From DASVBE01 sp963770375 (GTDB lineage: Bacteria; Actinomycetota; Actinomycetes; Streptosporangiales; Streptosporangiaceae), in NCBI GenBank assembly GCA_963770375.1, contig CAVYPM010000021.1:221468-285467 (forward strand): 64,000 nt of DNA, given 5' to 3'. The notes below the pieces were generated by a model, which saw nothing but the letters and a program-made list of their open reading frames with translations, ran no database searches and was not told the DNA's origin. How positions within the stretch are numbered: position 1 is the first letter of the stretch; every line of letters starts with the position of its first letter. Below, piece by piece: positions 55,015 through 63,949 of the stretch. The translations under genes were made by a program, and so were the position numbers.

Positions 55015-55572
55015 GTGACAGCCCCGACCAGCGGCCAGGACCCGGCCGCCCCCGCGCCCGGGCCGGTGGCGGTGCGGTTCGTCGCGCTGACCCGCCCGAT
55101 CCTGGTCGCCCTGCGGGACAGCGACCTGACCGCCGCCAGCACGCTGGCCGGGGTGGAGTTCCCGGAGTTCTTCATCGGCGACTCTGAGCTCTGGCTGTGG
55201 CGGCTGCGGCTGTCCGACATCGCCGCGAACCCGGAGGCCGCCCGGTGGATCGCCCGCGCCGCCGTCGACGAGCCCGGCGGATTCGTCGTCGGCCACGCCG
55301 GGTTCCACGGGCCGCCGAACGACGCCGGGATGGTCGAGGTCGGCTACACGGTGGTGCCGGAGTACCGTCGGCGCGGCTACGCCCGGGCCATGCTGACGGC
55401 CCTGCTGCGCCGGGCCGCAGACGAGCCGCAGGTCCGCGTGGTGCGCGCGTCGATCAGCCCGGACAACGCGGCCTCGCTGGCCACGATCGCCGGCTTCGGC
55501 TTCGAGCCCGCCGGCGAGCAGTGGGATGAGGAGGACGGCCTGGAGCTGCTCTTCGAGGTTCCCGCTCGGTAA
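55015..55572 (+). CDS. GNAT-family N-acetyltransferase
   Basis: 185 residues. The acetyl-CoA-binding motif is VVPEYRRRGYARAML, preceded by the core strand MVEVGYTV and followed by VRASISPDNAASLATIAGFG, typical of the RimJ/RimL side of the family. It acetylates an amine on a small molecule or protein; the substrate is not known. GTG 55015 is chosen as start since the first 15 residues (SGQDPAAPAPG) are a poorly conserved leader. Confidence 0.88.
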   Translation: MTAPTSGQDPAAPAPGPVAVRFVALTRPILVALRDSDLTAASTLAGVEFPEFFIGDSELWLWRLRLSDIAANPEAARWIARAAVDEPGGFVVGHAGFHGPPNDAGMVEVGYTVVPEYRRRGYARAMLTALLRRAADEPQVRVVRASISPDNAASLATIAGFGFEPAGEQWDEEDGLELLFEVPAR

Positions 55573-55635
55573 CCTCTCAGCTTTCCTGGATGTGGCATTA
55601 AGCCAATCAGCAGCGCGGCCCAGTTATCTTGTGGC

Positions 55636-56007
55636 ATGGACGAGCACCGGGCCCGCCGCGTCGCCGACGCACTGCGCGATCGCGGCATCAACGCCCATCT
55701 GCTGCGCGCTGCGAACGGCCGGTTCGGGGTCAGCGTCTCATTGCCTGGCGGCCGGCTGGCCGAATGGGACACCGACGGCACCGCAGGACTGGAAGCTCAG
55801 GTCATGCGCGACGGCATGCTGGTCGGGTTCGTCCCGAAGATCGACGGCTCGGAGGAGTTCACCGAGGAGGACATCGTCGACGCGATCGCCAGGACCGACT
55901 ACGACCAGCCGATCGCCCGGCAGCGCGCCACCGCCCCCGCCGCCGCCCCGCTCCCCCGCGAAGGCGGCGTTTTCCGCCGCTTTCTCGACGGCTTCCGCTA
56001 CCGCTGA
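55636..56007 (+). CDS. Unknown small cytoplasmic protein
   Basis: 123 residues, alpha/beta, with no export signal. It begins with a helix (ARRVADALRDRGINAHLL) and strands (FGVSVSLPGGRLAEWD, then MLVGFVPKIDGSEEF) and ends in a basic tail (GVFRRFLDGFRYR). No family recognised. The ATG is preceded by TTATCTTGTGGC with no clear ribosome site. Confidence 0.55.
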   Translation: MDEHRARRVADALRDRGINAHLLRAANGRFGVSVSLPGGRLAEWDTDGTAGLEAQVMRDGMLVGFVPKIDGSEEFTEEDIVDAIARTDYDQPIARQRATAPAAAPLPREGGVFRRFLDGFRYR

Positions 56008-56023
56008 CCCTCCCGGCCGGCGG

Positions 56024-56830
56024 TCATAAGCTCGCGGGCCAGACCACCGGGAACAGGGGGTGGTCCATGGGGGCGCCCGCCGGGAGCTCGTCGGTCAGTC
56101 CGTCGAAGGGCGGGGAGGTCCGCCAGGTCCGCGGGGCGTGCCGGGCCCCGGCGGACAGGTAGCGCAGGGACAGCACGCGGCGGCGGCCGGCGAACGGGAA
56201 GCCCGGCGCGCCGTGCACGGTCAGGAAGTCGAAGAACACCGCGTCCCCCGGGGCCAGCCCGAATTGGCGGATGTCGAACGCGGACCGGTCGGCCTCGATG
56301 TCGGGCAGCTCGGCCAGGCTGCCCTCGGGGAACCAGCGCGCCTCGCCGTCGAGGAACGTGCGCGGCATCAGCCACGGCCCGGCGTGCGACCCGGCGACCA
56401 GCTCCAGGCTGCCTTCCCCGGGCACCGGGTCCACCGGGATCCAGGCGCTGATCCCGCGGCCGTCCACGTTGTAGTAGGGCTGGTCCTGGTGCCACGGCGT
56501 GCGCTGCCGGGTGCCGCCCTGCTTGACCAGGACGTGATCGTGGTAGAAGCGGACCTCCGGCGTGGCCATGAGTTCCGCGGCCAGCCGCGGCACCGCCGAA
56601 TGCCGGGCCAGTTCCTCGATCTCCGGGATCTGCCCCCACCGGCAGAAGTCCTCGGTGAACGACCCCGGATCGCCGGGCGAGCTGGCCACCAGCGCCAGCG
56701 GGCCCGGCGCGGCCAGCACGATGTCGATCGCCCGCGCCGCGCTGGCCAGTTCGTGGCGGCTCAGCACCCCGCGCACGCAGGCCACGCCATCACGGGCAAA
56801 CGCCGCGGCGTCGATCCGCTGCCCGTCCAC
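56024..56830 (-). CDS. Phytanoyl-CoA dioxygenase (PhyH)-family oxygenase
   Basis: 268 residues of the 2-oxoglutarate/Fe(II) class. Iron ligands are His-x-Asp in TPWHQDQPYYN and His in FLTVHGAPGF. The 2-oxoglutarate Arg is in GRRRVLSLRYL. The N-terminus (FARDGVACVRGVLSRHEL) is typical for the family. Hydroxylates an aliphatic or small polar substrate; exact role unknown. Confidence 0.9.
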   Translation of the reverse strand: MDGQRIDAAAFARDGVACVRGVLSRHELASAARAIDIVLAAPGPLALVASSPGDPGSFTEDFCRWGQIPEIEELARHSAVPRLAAELMATPEVRFYHDHVLVKQGGTRQRTPWHQDQPYYNVDGRGISAWIPVDPVPGEGSLELVAGSHAGPWLMPRTFLDGEARWFPEGSLAELPDIEADRSAFDIRQFGLAPGDAVFFDFLTVHGAPGFPFAGRRRVLSLRYLSAGARHAPRTWRTSPPFDGLTDELPAGAPMDHPLFPVVWPASL

Positions 56831-56853
56831 GGTTCCAGGGTAAGCGCCCCCAG

Positions 56854-57141
56854 CTACGCGCCGGAGTTACGGAACCGTGGCCGGGGCGGGGTCGCCACGA
56901 AGTAGGGCGGGCCGCTGCAGGTCTCGATCCAGTAGCCGCCCCGGCCGGTCTCGGCCTTGCGCTTGGCGTTGTCATCCTTGATGGCCAGCCACAGCGCCTG
57001 GCTGGAGGATGCGGTCAGGACCACGTCCGGGTCGTCCTGCCGCGTGGCCGTCCAGGTCTCGCCGTCCGTGCTGATGTCGTAGCTCTTCTCCCACAGCCAC
57101 CGCAGCCGAATCAGCTGCTCCCGGTCAGCCTCGCCCAGCAT
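56854..57141 (-). CDS. Unknown small protein paired with a mini-GntR gene
   Basis: 95 residues, rich in Trp and charged residues (LIRLRWLWEKSYDISTDGE, then TWTATRQDDPDVVLTASSSQ). It resembles small actinomycete proteins often found next to GntR- or XRE-type regulators. It is divergent from the GntR gene at 57269, and the two share a control region of about 130 bases. Function unknown. Confidence 0.55.
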   Translation of the reverse strand: MLGEADREQLIRLRWLWEKSYDISTDGETWTATRQDDPDVVLTASSSQALWLAIKDDNAKRKAETGRGGYWIETCSGPPYFVATPPRPRFRNSGA

Positions 57142-57268
57142 CCGCGCTCCTTCCCTCGCCGTCCGTTGCCGTCACAATCAGAGTATCCCCGTGTATCCCT
57201 CAGTGTATACGGGTAACTTCCGGCAACCGGGCGGATTTACGGGGGGTGTCGGATGTACTGCCGTGACC

Positions 57269-57493
57269 ATGGATTACGAGTCGCCCGTTTCGCTGCACGA
57301 GCAGCTCGCCGAGATCCTCCGGCAGCGGATCGCGTCCGGCGAGCTGACCTCGCGCGTGCCGAGCATCAACACGCTCGCGCAGGAGTACGGCGTCTCCCGC
57401 CGTACGTCGGCCCACGCCCTGACGACGCTCCAGGAGGAGGGCCTGATCGTCGCCGCGAAAGGCAAGGGCTTCTACGTGAACCGCCGCCGCTAA
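57269..57493 (+). CDS. Short GntR-family DNA-binding protein
   Basis: 74 residues: only the GntR winged helix, no effector domain. Helix-turn-helix: VSLHEQLAEILRQRIASGEL, VPSINTLAQEYGVSRRT, and the wing LIVAAKGKGFYVNRR. ATG 57269 is used. The upstream region contains GTATAC within GTGTATACGGG near 57204-57214 and a loosely inverted CCCGTGTAT before it, a possible operator. Confidence 0.85.
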   Translation: MDYESPVSLHEQLAEILRQRIASGELTSRVPSINTLAQEYGVSRRTSAHALTTLQEEGLIVAAKGKGFYVNRRR

Positions 57494-57586
57494 CGGGTCG
57501 TCGCCTGCGGCAGAAACACCCGAGGGTCAGTCCCGCCCCGCGGGTGCCCGCCGGGCCTGGATACGCTCAGCGCCTGGGGAGGCGAC

Positions 57587-58606
57587 ATGACACGAGTTGG
57601 CGGGCAGTTCGGCCCGGACGCAACGTTCCTCGGGGTGCCCCGGGCGGACCTGGACGAGCCGGAATCCTGGGCGGGCACCGACATCATGATCATCGGGGCA
57701 CCGTTCGACAGCGGGACCTCGCACCGGCCGGGCACCAGGTTCGGCCCGCAGGCGATCAGGTTCACCGACTACCTGCCGCACGACGGGTCACGGCCCAGCC
57801 TGGCGCTGGGCGTCGACCCGCTGAAGGACCTGCGGGTGGCCGACGCGGGCGACGTGCTGATGCCGCCCGGCTACACCGAGATCAGCCTGGAGCGGCTGGA
57901 GAAGGCCGTGCACACCGCGGCCGCGGGCGGCGCGATCCCGGTCATCCTGGGCGGCGACCACACGATCGCGTTCCCGGACGCGACCGGCGTGGCCCGGCAC
58001 GTCGGCTGGGGCCGGGTGTCGATGATCCACTTCGACGCCCACGCGGACACCGGCGAGGACCACATGGGCCAGCTGCACGGGCACGGCACCCCGATGCGGC
58101 GGCTGATCGAGTCCGGCGCGGTCCGCGGCGACCGGTTCCTGCAGATCGGCCTGCGCGGCTACTGGCCCGAGCCGCCCACGCTGGCGTGGATGGCGCAGCA
58201 GAACATGCGCAGCTTCGAGATGTCCGAGGTGGTGGCCCGCGGCCTGGACGAGGTTCTGACCGAGGCCTTCGCGATCGCCACCGACGAGTGCGACGCGGTG
58301 TTCCTGTCCGTGGACGTGGACGTGGTCGACCCGGGCATGGCCCCGGGCACCGGCACGCCGGAACCGGGCGGCCTCACCGGGCGGCAGCTTCTTGATGCGG
58401 TACGCAGGATCGCGATGGAGCTCCCGGTCGCCGGGATCGATGTGGTCGAGGTGTCACCCCCCTACGACCACGCCGAGGTGACCGCCTTCCTGGCCAACCG
58501 GGTCGTGCTCGAAGCGCTGTCCGGCATCGCCTGGCGCCGCAAGCAGGCGGCCGGCACCACCCCGCTCCGCCGCCCCGGCGACCCCCTGCTCGACAACCGC
58601 ACCTAG
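57587..58606 (+). CDS. speB: Agmatinase/ureohydrolase
   Basis: An enzyme of the arginase family, 339 residues. It cleaves urea from agmatine (or a related guanidino compound) using two Mn ions. Metal motifs are GGDHT (His125), DAHAD (Asp150, His152, Asp154) and SVDVDVVDPGMAPG. Length and N-terminus (TFLGVPRADL) fit agmatinases rather than arginase, but guanidinobutyrase or another guanidino hydrolase is possible. ATG 57587 follows GGGGAGG. Confidence 0.85.
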   Translation: MTRVGGQFGPDATFLGVPRADLDEPESWAGTDIMIIGAPFDSGTSHRPGTRFGPQAIRFTDYLPHDGSRPSLALGVDPLKDLRVADAGDVLMPPGYTEISLERLEKAVHTAAAGGAIPVILGGDHTIAFPDATGVARHVGWGRVSMIHFDAHADTGEDHMGQLHGHGTPMRRLIESGAVRGDRFLQIGLRGYWPEPPTLAWMAQQNMRSFEMSEVVARGLDEVLTEAFAIATDECDAVFLSVDVDVVDPGMAPGTGTPEPGGLTGRQLLDAVRRIAMELPVAGIDVVEVSPPYDHAEVTAFLANRVVLEALSGIAWRRKQAAGTTPLRRPGDPLLDNRT

Positions 58607-58622
58607 TGCTTGCAGCACCGCT

Positions 58623-58638
58623 GTAGAACGTGTTCTAC
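58623..58638. promoter_or_regulatory. KstR-like palindrome GTAGAACGTGTTCTAC
   Basis: Two perfect 7-base arms around GT. The inner 14 bases fit TNNAACNNGTTNNA, the operator of KstR, a TetR-family regulator of sterol catabolism in mycobacteria. Here it lies between two convergent genes, 17 bases after the agmatinase stop, with no promoter-proximal gene beside it. Confidence 0.4.
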
Positions 58639-58799
58639 TCGACCCCGTGGCCGGGAGCACTGCGGTCGTCTAACCGACCGCCACCAGCTCTGGATGCGCC
58701 CCGCAGGGGTGCCCGGGCTGCGCAAGCTCAGAGTCAGCGCAGCGCCAGGCCGAGTGCGGTAACGATCTTCCCCCGCCCTTGCGAGCGCCCCGCGACCGG

Positions 58800-59413
58800 T
58801 CAGCCAGCCTGGGTGTAGGTGTCCCCGGCAGCCCACGCGTTGCCGCTGCCGGTCACGTCCACTGACCTGATAGTCGGGGTGTAGCTGATCAGGTAGTGAG
58901 TCGAGGCGGCTGACCCGTTGTGACCGTGGAACAGCTGCCTCAGCACCGCGCCCAGGCTGGCGTTGGGTCCCTGGGTGGGCCGGACATTGCCCGGGTCCGG
59001 GGCTGTAGCGGAGACGATGCCGTTGTACCGGATGGAGCCGGTGATGTTTCCCTCGCTGAGCAGCGGGCCACCTGGGTTTGCAGAACCCTCGGCCGTCGAG
59101 CGCGGGTCCGCGAACCCGGCGAACCTGGAACCGCTGAAGCTGATCTTGACGTTGTATTTGCCATTGGCCTGCTTCGTGGCGGTGACCGTCTCTTTGAGCC
59201 GGTCCGTGCCCCACACTGGCCCGCGCTGCGGGTCAGCCTGGGTCGCAGCGCCAGACACGACCGCTGGTGTCTGAGTGCAGCGGCGAGATCGTGACCGCCT
59301 TGACCGTGGTGCTGGCCGGGGCCGTGGTGCTGGCCGAGGCGGCGGCAGCGGGGATGATCACGGCGGCAGCCTGTAGCAGCAGCCGCGCAGGCGGTGAGGA
59401 TTGCCTTCCTCAT
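58800..59413 (-). pseudogene. Secreted protein of unknown function, frame broken near its N-terminus
   Basis: About 200 residues. Start ATG 59413 (MRKAILTACAAAATG) opens a signal sequence that continues in the next frame (AAVIIPAAAASASTTAPAST). The mature domain reads in a third (VWGTDRLKETVTATKQANGK, then VKISFSGSRFAGF). Two frame changes, near 59370 and 59265, join them. The mature part is rich in strands and small residues, with no catalytic motif. Upstream lies an A/T-richer control region shared with the divergent gene at 59531. Confidence 0.55.
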
Positions 59414-59463
59414 GATGGGTACTTCCTTCCTTGTAGGACTTCTATGTGTACTCTATTGTGTCT

Positions 59464-59480
59464 CTATACGATCTGTATAG
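59464..59480. promoter_or_regulatory. Inverted repeat CTATAC-GATCT-GTATAG
   Basis: Perfect 6-base arms with a 5-base centre, in the A/T-rich gap between the secreted protein gene and the gene at 59531. GTATAG/TATAGT can also serve as a -10 element, so this could be an operator placed over a promoter. Confidence 0.4.
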
Positions 59481-59530
59481 TGAAAGTGTTGCAGATCACA
59501 ACCACTCGTATGCGTGGTACAGTGGCTGAC

Positions 59531-59779
59531 ATGCCGCGTCCCTATGCAGATCCTGTGGAGATCATCACCGCGCCGGTCCCCGCGCAGTCCCCGTTCATCC
59601 CCACCGACGCGAAGATCGTCGTGGGCGCGGTCGCCCCGGCCTCCCCCGACCCGATCCCGATCGTGCTGCTCCCCGGCTTCGAGTACCGGATGCGCGAATG
59701 GCGGCACCCGGAAACCCACGAAGTCCACTGGCGACTCGAGCGCAGACGGTCCTCGCAACACGGCGACAACGACGAATAG
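59531..59779 (+). CDS. Unknown small protein
   Basis: 82 residues. It begins PRPYADPVEIITAPVPAQSP and ends in a very charged tail (HPETHEVHWRLERRRSSQHG). No membrane segment. ATG 59531 lies 11 bases after TACAGT, so the message may have a very short leader; ATG 59510 is possible. Codon use is less GC-rich than in neighbouring genes. Family unknown. Confidence 0.5.
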   Translation: MPRPYADPVEIITAPVPAQSPFIPTDAKIVVGAVAPASPDPIPIVLLPGFEYRMREWRHPETHEVHWRLERRRSSQHGDNDE

Positions 59780-59864
59780 CCCCACCCTGCGAGCACCGTG
59801 CACCTTCAATAGACGCCTGCGCCGTGAGCCGAGCGGCCTATCGAGCATGTCTATGCTTGGGGTC

Positions 59865-60803
59865 ATGCTGGACGTCACCAGGCTCCGGGTTCTGGTCGCG
59901 GTGGCCAGGACCGGGTCGGTGACCGCCGCGGCGCAGGAGCTCAACTACGCGCAGCCGTCGGTCAGCCACCACATTGCCCGGCTGGAGGCGGAGACCGGCG
60001 CGCGGCTGCTGCAGCGGGCCGGCCGCGGGATCCGGCTGACCGCGGCCGGGCGGCTGCTGGCCGAGCGGGCCGAGGAGATCCTGGGCCGGATCGACGCCGC
60101 GGAGAACGAGCTGGCCGCGCACGTGGGCCTGCGTGAGGGACGGGTGCGGATGGCCGCGTTCCCGTCCGCGCTGGGCACGATCGTGCCCGCGGCGGCGGCC
60201 CGGCTGGACGCGGACAGCCCGGGCGTGGACCTGAGCCTGACCGAGGCCGAGCCGCCCGAGGCCATGCGCATGCTCCGCGCCGGGTACGTCGAGGTCGCGC
60301 TGGTGTTCCGGTATCACGACACCGAGGCCAGCCCGCCGCCGGCGGCGGACGACGAGGGGGCCCGCGGCGTCCTGCTGCTGGACGAACCGGTGCAGCTGAT
60401 CACCCCGGCCGCGGAGCCGGGCACCGACGGGCCGGACGGGATGAGCGCCGTGGCCGACTTCGCCGGGCACCGGTGGATCGCGGGCTGCGAACGGTGCCGC
60501 GGGTTCCTGCTCGGCGCCTGCGAGCGGGCCGGGTTCACGCCGCGAATCTCCTTCACCACCGACGACTACCTGGCCGTGCAGGCCCTGGTCGCCGCCCGGC
60601 TAGGGGTCGCCACGCTGCCCGACCTGGCGCTGCGGTCGGCCCGGCACCCGGGCATCGCGGTGACCGAGATCCCCGGCGCACGGCGGCACGTGTTCGCGAT
60701 GACCTACGGCGAGCCGCCGGACCCGCCCGCTACCGCGCGGCTGATCGAGGTGCTCAGGGACGTGGCCGCCAGCGGGCTCAGCGAGCTGTCTCCGGCGAGA
60801 TAG
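59865..60803 (+). CDS. LysR-family transcriptional regulator
   Basis: 312 residues. Winged helix: RVLVAVARTGSVTAAAQELN, SVSHHIARLEAETGARLLQR. The ligand domain (VRMAAFPSALGTIVPAAAAR, then FTTDDYLAVQALVAARLGVA) is complete. ATG 59865 is placed at the usual family start (LDVTRLRVLV); ATG 59847 is possible. It converges on the acyl-CoA ligase gene with only 32 bases between. Target unknown. Confidence 0.9.
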   Translation: MLDVTRLRVLVAVARTGSVTAAAQELNYAQPSVSHHIARLEAETGARLLQRAGRGIRLTAAGRLLAERAEEILGRIDAAENELAAHVGLREGRVRMAAFPSALGTIVPAAAARLDADSPGVDLSLTEAEPPEAMRMLRAGYVEVALVFRYHDTEASPPPAADDEGARGVLLLDEPVQLITPAAEPGTDGPDGMSAVADFAGHRWIAGCERCRGFLLGACERAGFTPRISFTTDDYLAVQALVAARLGVATLPDLALRSARHPGIAVTEIPGARRHVFAMTYGEPPDPPATARLIEVLRDVAASGLSELSPAR

Positions 60804-60835
60804 CCCGGTTAGCTAGCCCGGTTAGCTAGCCCCGG

Positions 60836-62387
60836 CTAGATGACCCGGCCGTAGTCCCGCCAGTACTCGTCGCGCAGGCGGCGGCGCATCAGCTTGCCGT
60901 TCGGGTCGCGGGGCAGCTGGTCGGCGAAGTCGACGGACTTCGGCCACTTCAGGTGGGCCAGCCGGCCCTCGAGCGAGCCGACGATCTCGGTGGCCAGCTC
61001 GTCGCTGGGGACCACGCCGGGAGCCAGCTGGATCACGGCCTTGACCTGCTCGCCCCACTCGTCGTCGGGGATGCCGAACACGGCCACGTCGGCGACCTGC
61101 GGGTGCATGATCAGCTCGGCTTCCACCTCGGCCGGGTAGATGTTCACCCCGCCGGACACGATCTGGTCGTCCTGCCGGTCGCACAGGAACAGGTAGCCGT
61201 CCTCGTCCAGGTAGCCGATGTCGCCCACGGTGAAGTAGTTGCCGCGCATGCTGCTGGCCGTCTTGACCGGGTCGTCCTTGTAGGCGAACGGCCACGGCCC
61301 GACCGACATGAACACGCCGCCGGGCTCGCCGGGCGGGCACGGCTGGCCGTCCGGGCCGACGATCATGATCTTGCTGCCCGGCCACGTCCGGCCGACGGTG
61401 CCCGGCCGGGCCAGCCAGTCCTGCGGGGTGGCCATGGTGCCGCCGCCCTCGGTGGCCGCGTAGTACTCGTACAGCACCGGCCCCCACCACTCGAACATGG
61501 CCTGCTTGATCCCTGGCGGGCACGGCGCGGCGCCGTGCAGCAGCCACTGCATCGAGGACAGGTCGTACCGCTGCCGGGTCTCCCAGGGCAGCGCGAGCAT
61601 CCGCTTGAACTGGGTGGGAACCATGTGCGTGTTAGTGATCTGGAAGCGCTCGGTCAGCTCCAGGGCCCGCTCGGCGTCCCAGCCGTCCATGCAGACCAGG
61701 GTGTGGCCGAGGTGGACCGCCCCGCTGCCGAAGATGGTGCCCGCGGCGTGGTAGTTCGGCGCGGTCATCAGGTGCGCGTGCGCCGGTCCCTCGGTGAACC
61801 CGAAGAAGTTCAGCAGGATGTTCGAGGTCACGGCCATATCGTCCGGGTCCTGGCCGGTCAGCGCGCCGCCGCACGCCCTTGGGCCGGCCGGTGGTGCCCG
61901 AGGTGTACAGCATCGAGGTCCCGGACGTGCGTCCTGGCGGGTCAGTGATCGGATGGCCGGACCGCAGTTCCTCGACCGGGGTGAAGCCGGGCACCGGGCC
62001 GTAGCTGAACCGGGCGCTGGCCGGCAGCCCGGCCAGGTCGGCCGCGGCGGCCCCGGCGTCGCCGAACCGGTCGGCCACGAACAGCGCCTTGGCCTCGCAG
62101 TCGCGCACGATATAGGCGATCTCCGGCGGGGTGAAATGCCAGTTGAGCGGGGTGAAGTACCAGCCGGACTGGAGCGCGGCGAGGTAGACCTCGAGCGGCG
62201 CGACGCCGTTGGGCAGCAGCGCGGCGAGGCCGTCGCCGCGCCGCAGGCCGAGAGCCAGCAGGCCGTGGCTGATCTGGTTGACCCGGGCCTGCAGGTCGCC
62301 CGCGGCGTGCACGGTGCCGTCGGCCTCGATCACCACGGTCCAGTGGGGGTCCTCGCGTGCGCGGGCCCAGAAACCGCGAGAGCCCAC
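60836..62387 (-). pseudogene. Acyl-CoA synthetase (AMP-forming ligase), one frame break
   Basis: An adenylating enzyme of about 517 residues that activates a carboxylic acid with ATP and joins it to CoA. The P-loop-like motif MLYTSGTTGRPKGV is just before the break. After it come YEYYAATEGGG, FTVGDIGYLDEDGYLFLCDR, and the C-terminal NGKLMRRRLRDEYW with the catalytic Lys. The frame changes near 61860 (AAGGGCGTGCGGCGGCGCTG) by one extra base. GTG 62387 follows GGAGGTGC. Substrate probably a medium or long fatty acid or aryl acid. Confidence 0.88.
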
Positions 62388-62553
62388 TTCTGCACCTCCA
62401 GTCCCGCCCCGCCCGTACGGCGGGTTGCACCTCGTCAGGCTAAACCGGTCCAGGCGGCACGCCAATGCCCCCCAAGGGACCCATAGCCGGCCTATCCCCT
62501 GATGACCGGTTAATGGTGCTTTCGTGACCGGCCCACTAGCGCGCCCGCCGGTG

Positions 62554-63592
62554 CTACGGGACCATGCCGACGGTCTGGTAGCGCGGGGTGCTGCGGGACG
62601 GCCGGCGGCGCCGGCTCACCGACAGCAGGATGCCGGCGGCCAGGATCACCGCGCCGGAGATGCCGAGCAGCAGCGGCACGGTCGTCGTGATGGACACGAT
62701 CGCGCTGCGGTGCGGCCGGTCGGCGGCGGCGATGGCGGCCACCGACGCCGGGGTGACCTGGAAGTCGCCCTTGAGCAGAACCAGGCGCTGCTGGCCGCCG
62801 GACCGCAGGGTGAGCTTCTCGTTGTGCTCCTCGTCGAGGACCGTGCCGGTCACCGGGTCCACCCAGTAGGTGGCGATGGTCTGGTAGAACTCGTCCAGCG
62901 TGACCGTGGCCTGGCCCTTGAGGCCGACCAGCTGGCCGGGCAGCTTCTGGGTGCCCACCTTGGCCGCGCGGACCACCTCGGTGTACCGGTTGACCGGGAT
63001 GCCGGCGATCGTGGAAGTGCCGGAGAAGGCGGCCGTCACCGGCCGCCGCAGCACGGTGTCGAAGACCTGGTAGGGCTGCTGGCCCGCGCCGATCGGCCAG
63101 GTGAAGGCCTGGCCGGACTGCGGCCCGGTGTAGGTGCCGGCCGCGCTGCTGATCGCGGCGCCGCAGCAGGTGACGGCCTCGCCCGAGCGGCGGTCGAACG
63201 CGGACCGCTGGGTCACCGCGTCGTAGGGCACGCCGTTGGTCGTGTCGATGTAGGAGCTAGAAACGGTTCCACACCGCGCGGTGGTCCGAGCCCGCCGCGC
63301 TGTCGCCCACGGTCGTCCTGGTCACCCGCATGGTGACCCCGGACAGCGGCTTGGCCTGCGCGGAGCTGAAGTAGGTGACGTCGCGGGCCGCCAGGGTGGC
63401 GATCTGGTACTCGTTCAGCGGGAACTTGACCACGTCCCCGGCCACGAAGTAGCGCAGCAGGACGCCGGAGACCAGCAGGAACGCGCCGAGCCCGGTGAGG
63501 ACCAGGCCGAGGATGCCGAGCACGCCCAGCGGCTGCCGGGCCGGGGCCTGACGGCTGGGCGTGGTGCCGCTGCCGGCGACGGTGGTGGCCAC
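62554..63592 (-). pseudogene. DUF3068 (PorA-like) membrane protein, one frame break
   Basis: About 345 residues with two membrane segments. The first is LGILGLVLTGLGAFLLVSGV and the last is VPLLLGISGAVILAAGILLS. The extracytoplasmic domain between them has typical DUF3068 stretches (NEYQIATLAARDVTYFSS, then GVPYDAVTQRSAFDRRSGE and ATYWVDPVTGTVLDEEHN). The frame changes at TTTCTAGCTCC near 63262, where an extra T makes a premature TAG. DUF3068 proteins are mycolata/actinomycete envelope proteins of unknown function. Confidence 0.8.
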
Positions 63593-63599
63593 GCCGCGG

Positions 63600-63740
63600 T
63601 CAGCCGGTGCCGTAGTTGTACAGCGGCGCGTTGGCGGGCGTGCCGCTGGTCATACCGCTGAGGTAGATCGCGGTCAGCATGCTGCCGCCCACGGCCAGCA
63701 CGGCGCCGATGGCGATGACGATGAACAGCCGGGCCAGCAC
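63600..63740 (-). CDS. Small membrane protein upstream of the DUF3068 gene
   Basis: 46 residues with one membrane helix (LFIVIAIGAVLAVGGSMLTA) and a short extracytoplasmic tail ending in YNYGTG. GTG 63740 is chosen because AAGGAG lies 7 bases before it. It ends 7 bases before the DUF3068 start, so the two are probably co-transcribed. Confidence 0.6.
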   Translation of the reverse strand: MLARLFIVIAIGAVLAVGGSMLTAIYLSGMTSGTPANAPLYNYGTG

Positions 63741-63913
63741 CGGGAGCTCCTTCCTGCAGGACAAGCCCAAGCGTAGGCCGGCGTCCCCCCGCCAGCCAGG
63801 CAAACCAGCGAAAACTCCGCCATCCGGCCTGTTCCGCGGACACCCGGTGCAATCCCACCCAGCGGGCGCCGCGGCGGCTACCGCACCTTGCCAGCCCTCC
63901 GCCGCCAGACTTA

Positions 63914-63929
63914 GACTGAATGTTCAGTC
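63914..63929. promoter_or_regulatory. Palindrome GACTGAATGTTCAGTC before the last gene
   Basis: Perfect 7-base arms around TG, 20 bases before the ATG at 63950. Symmetry and length are those of TetR-family operators, so the downstream gene may be TetR-controlled or itself a TetR gene. Confidence 0.55.
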
Positions 63930-63949
63930 AATAGCGTCAGGAGGACGCA

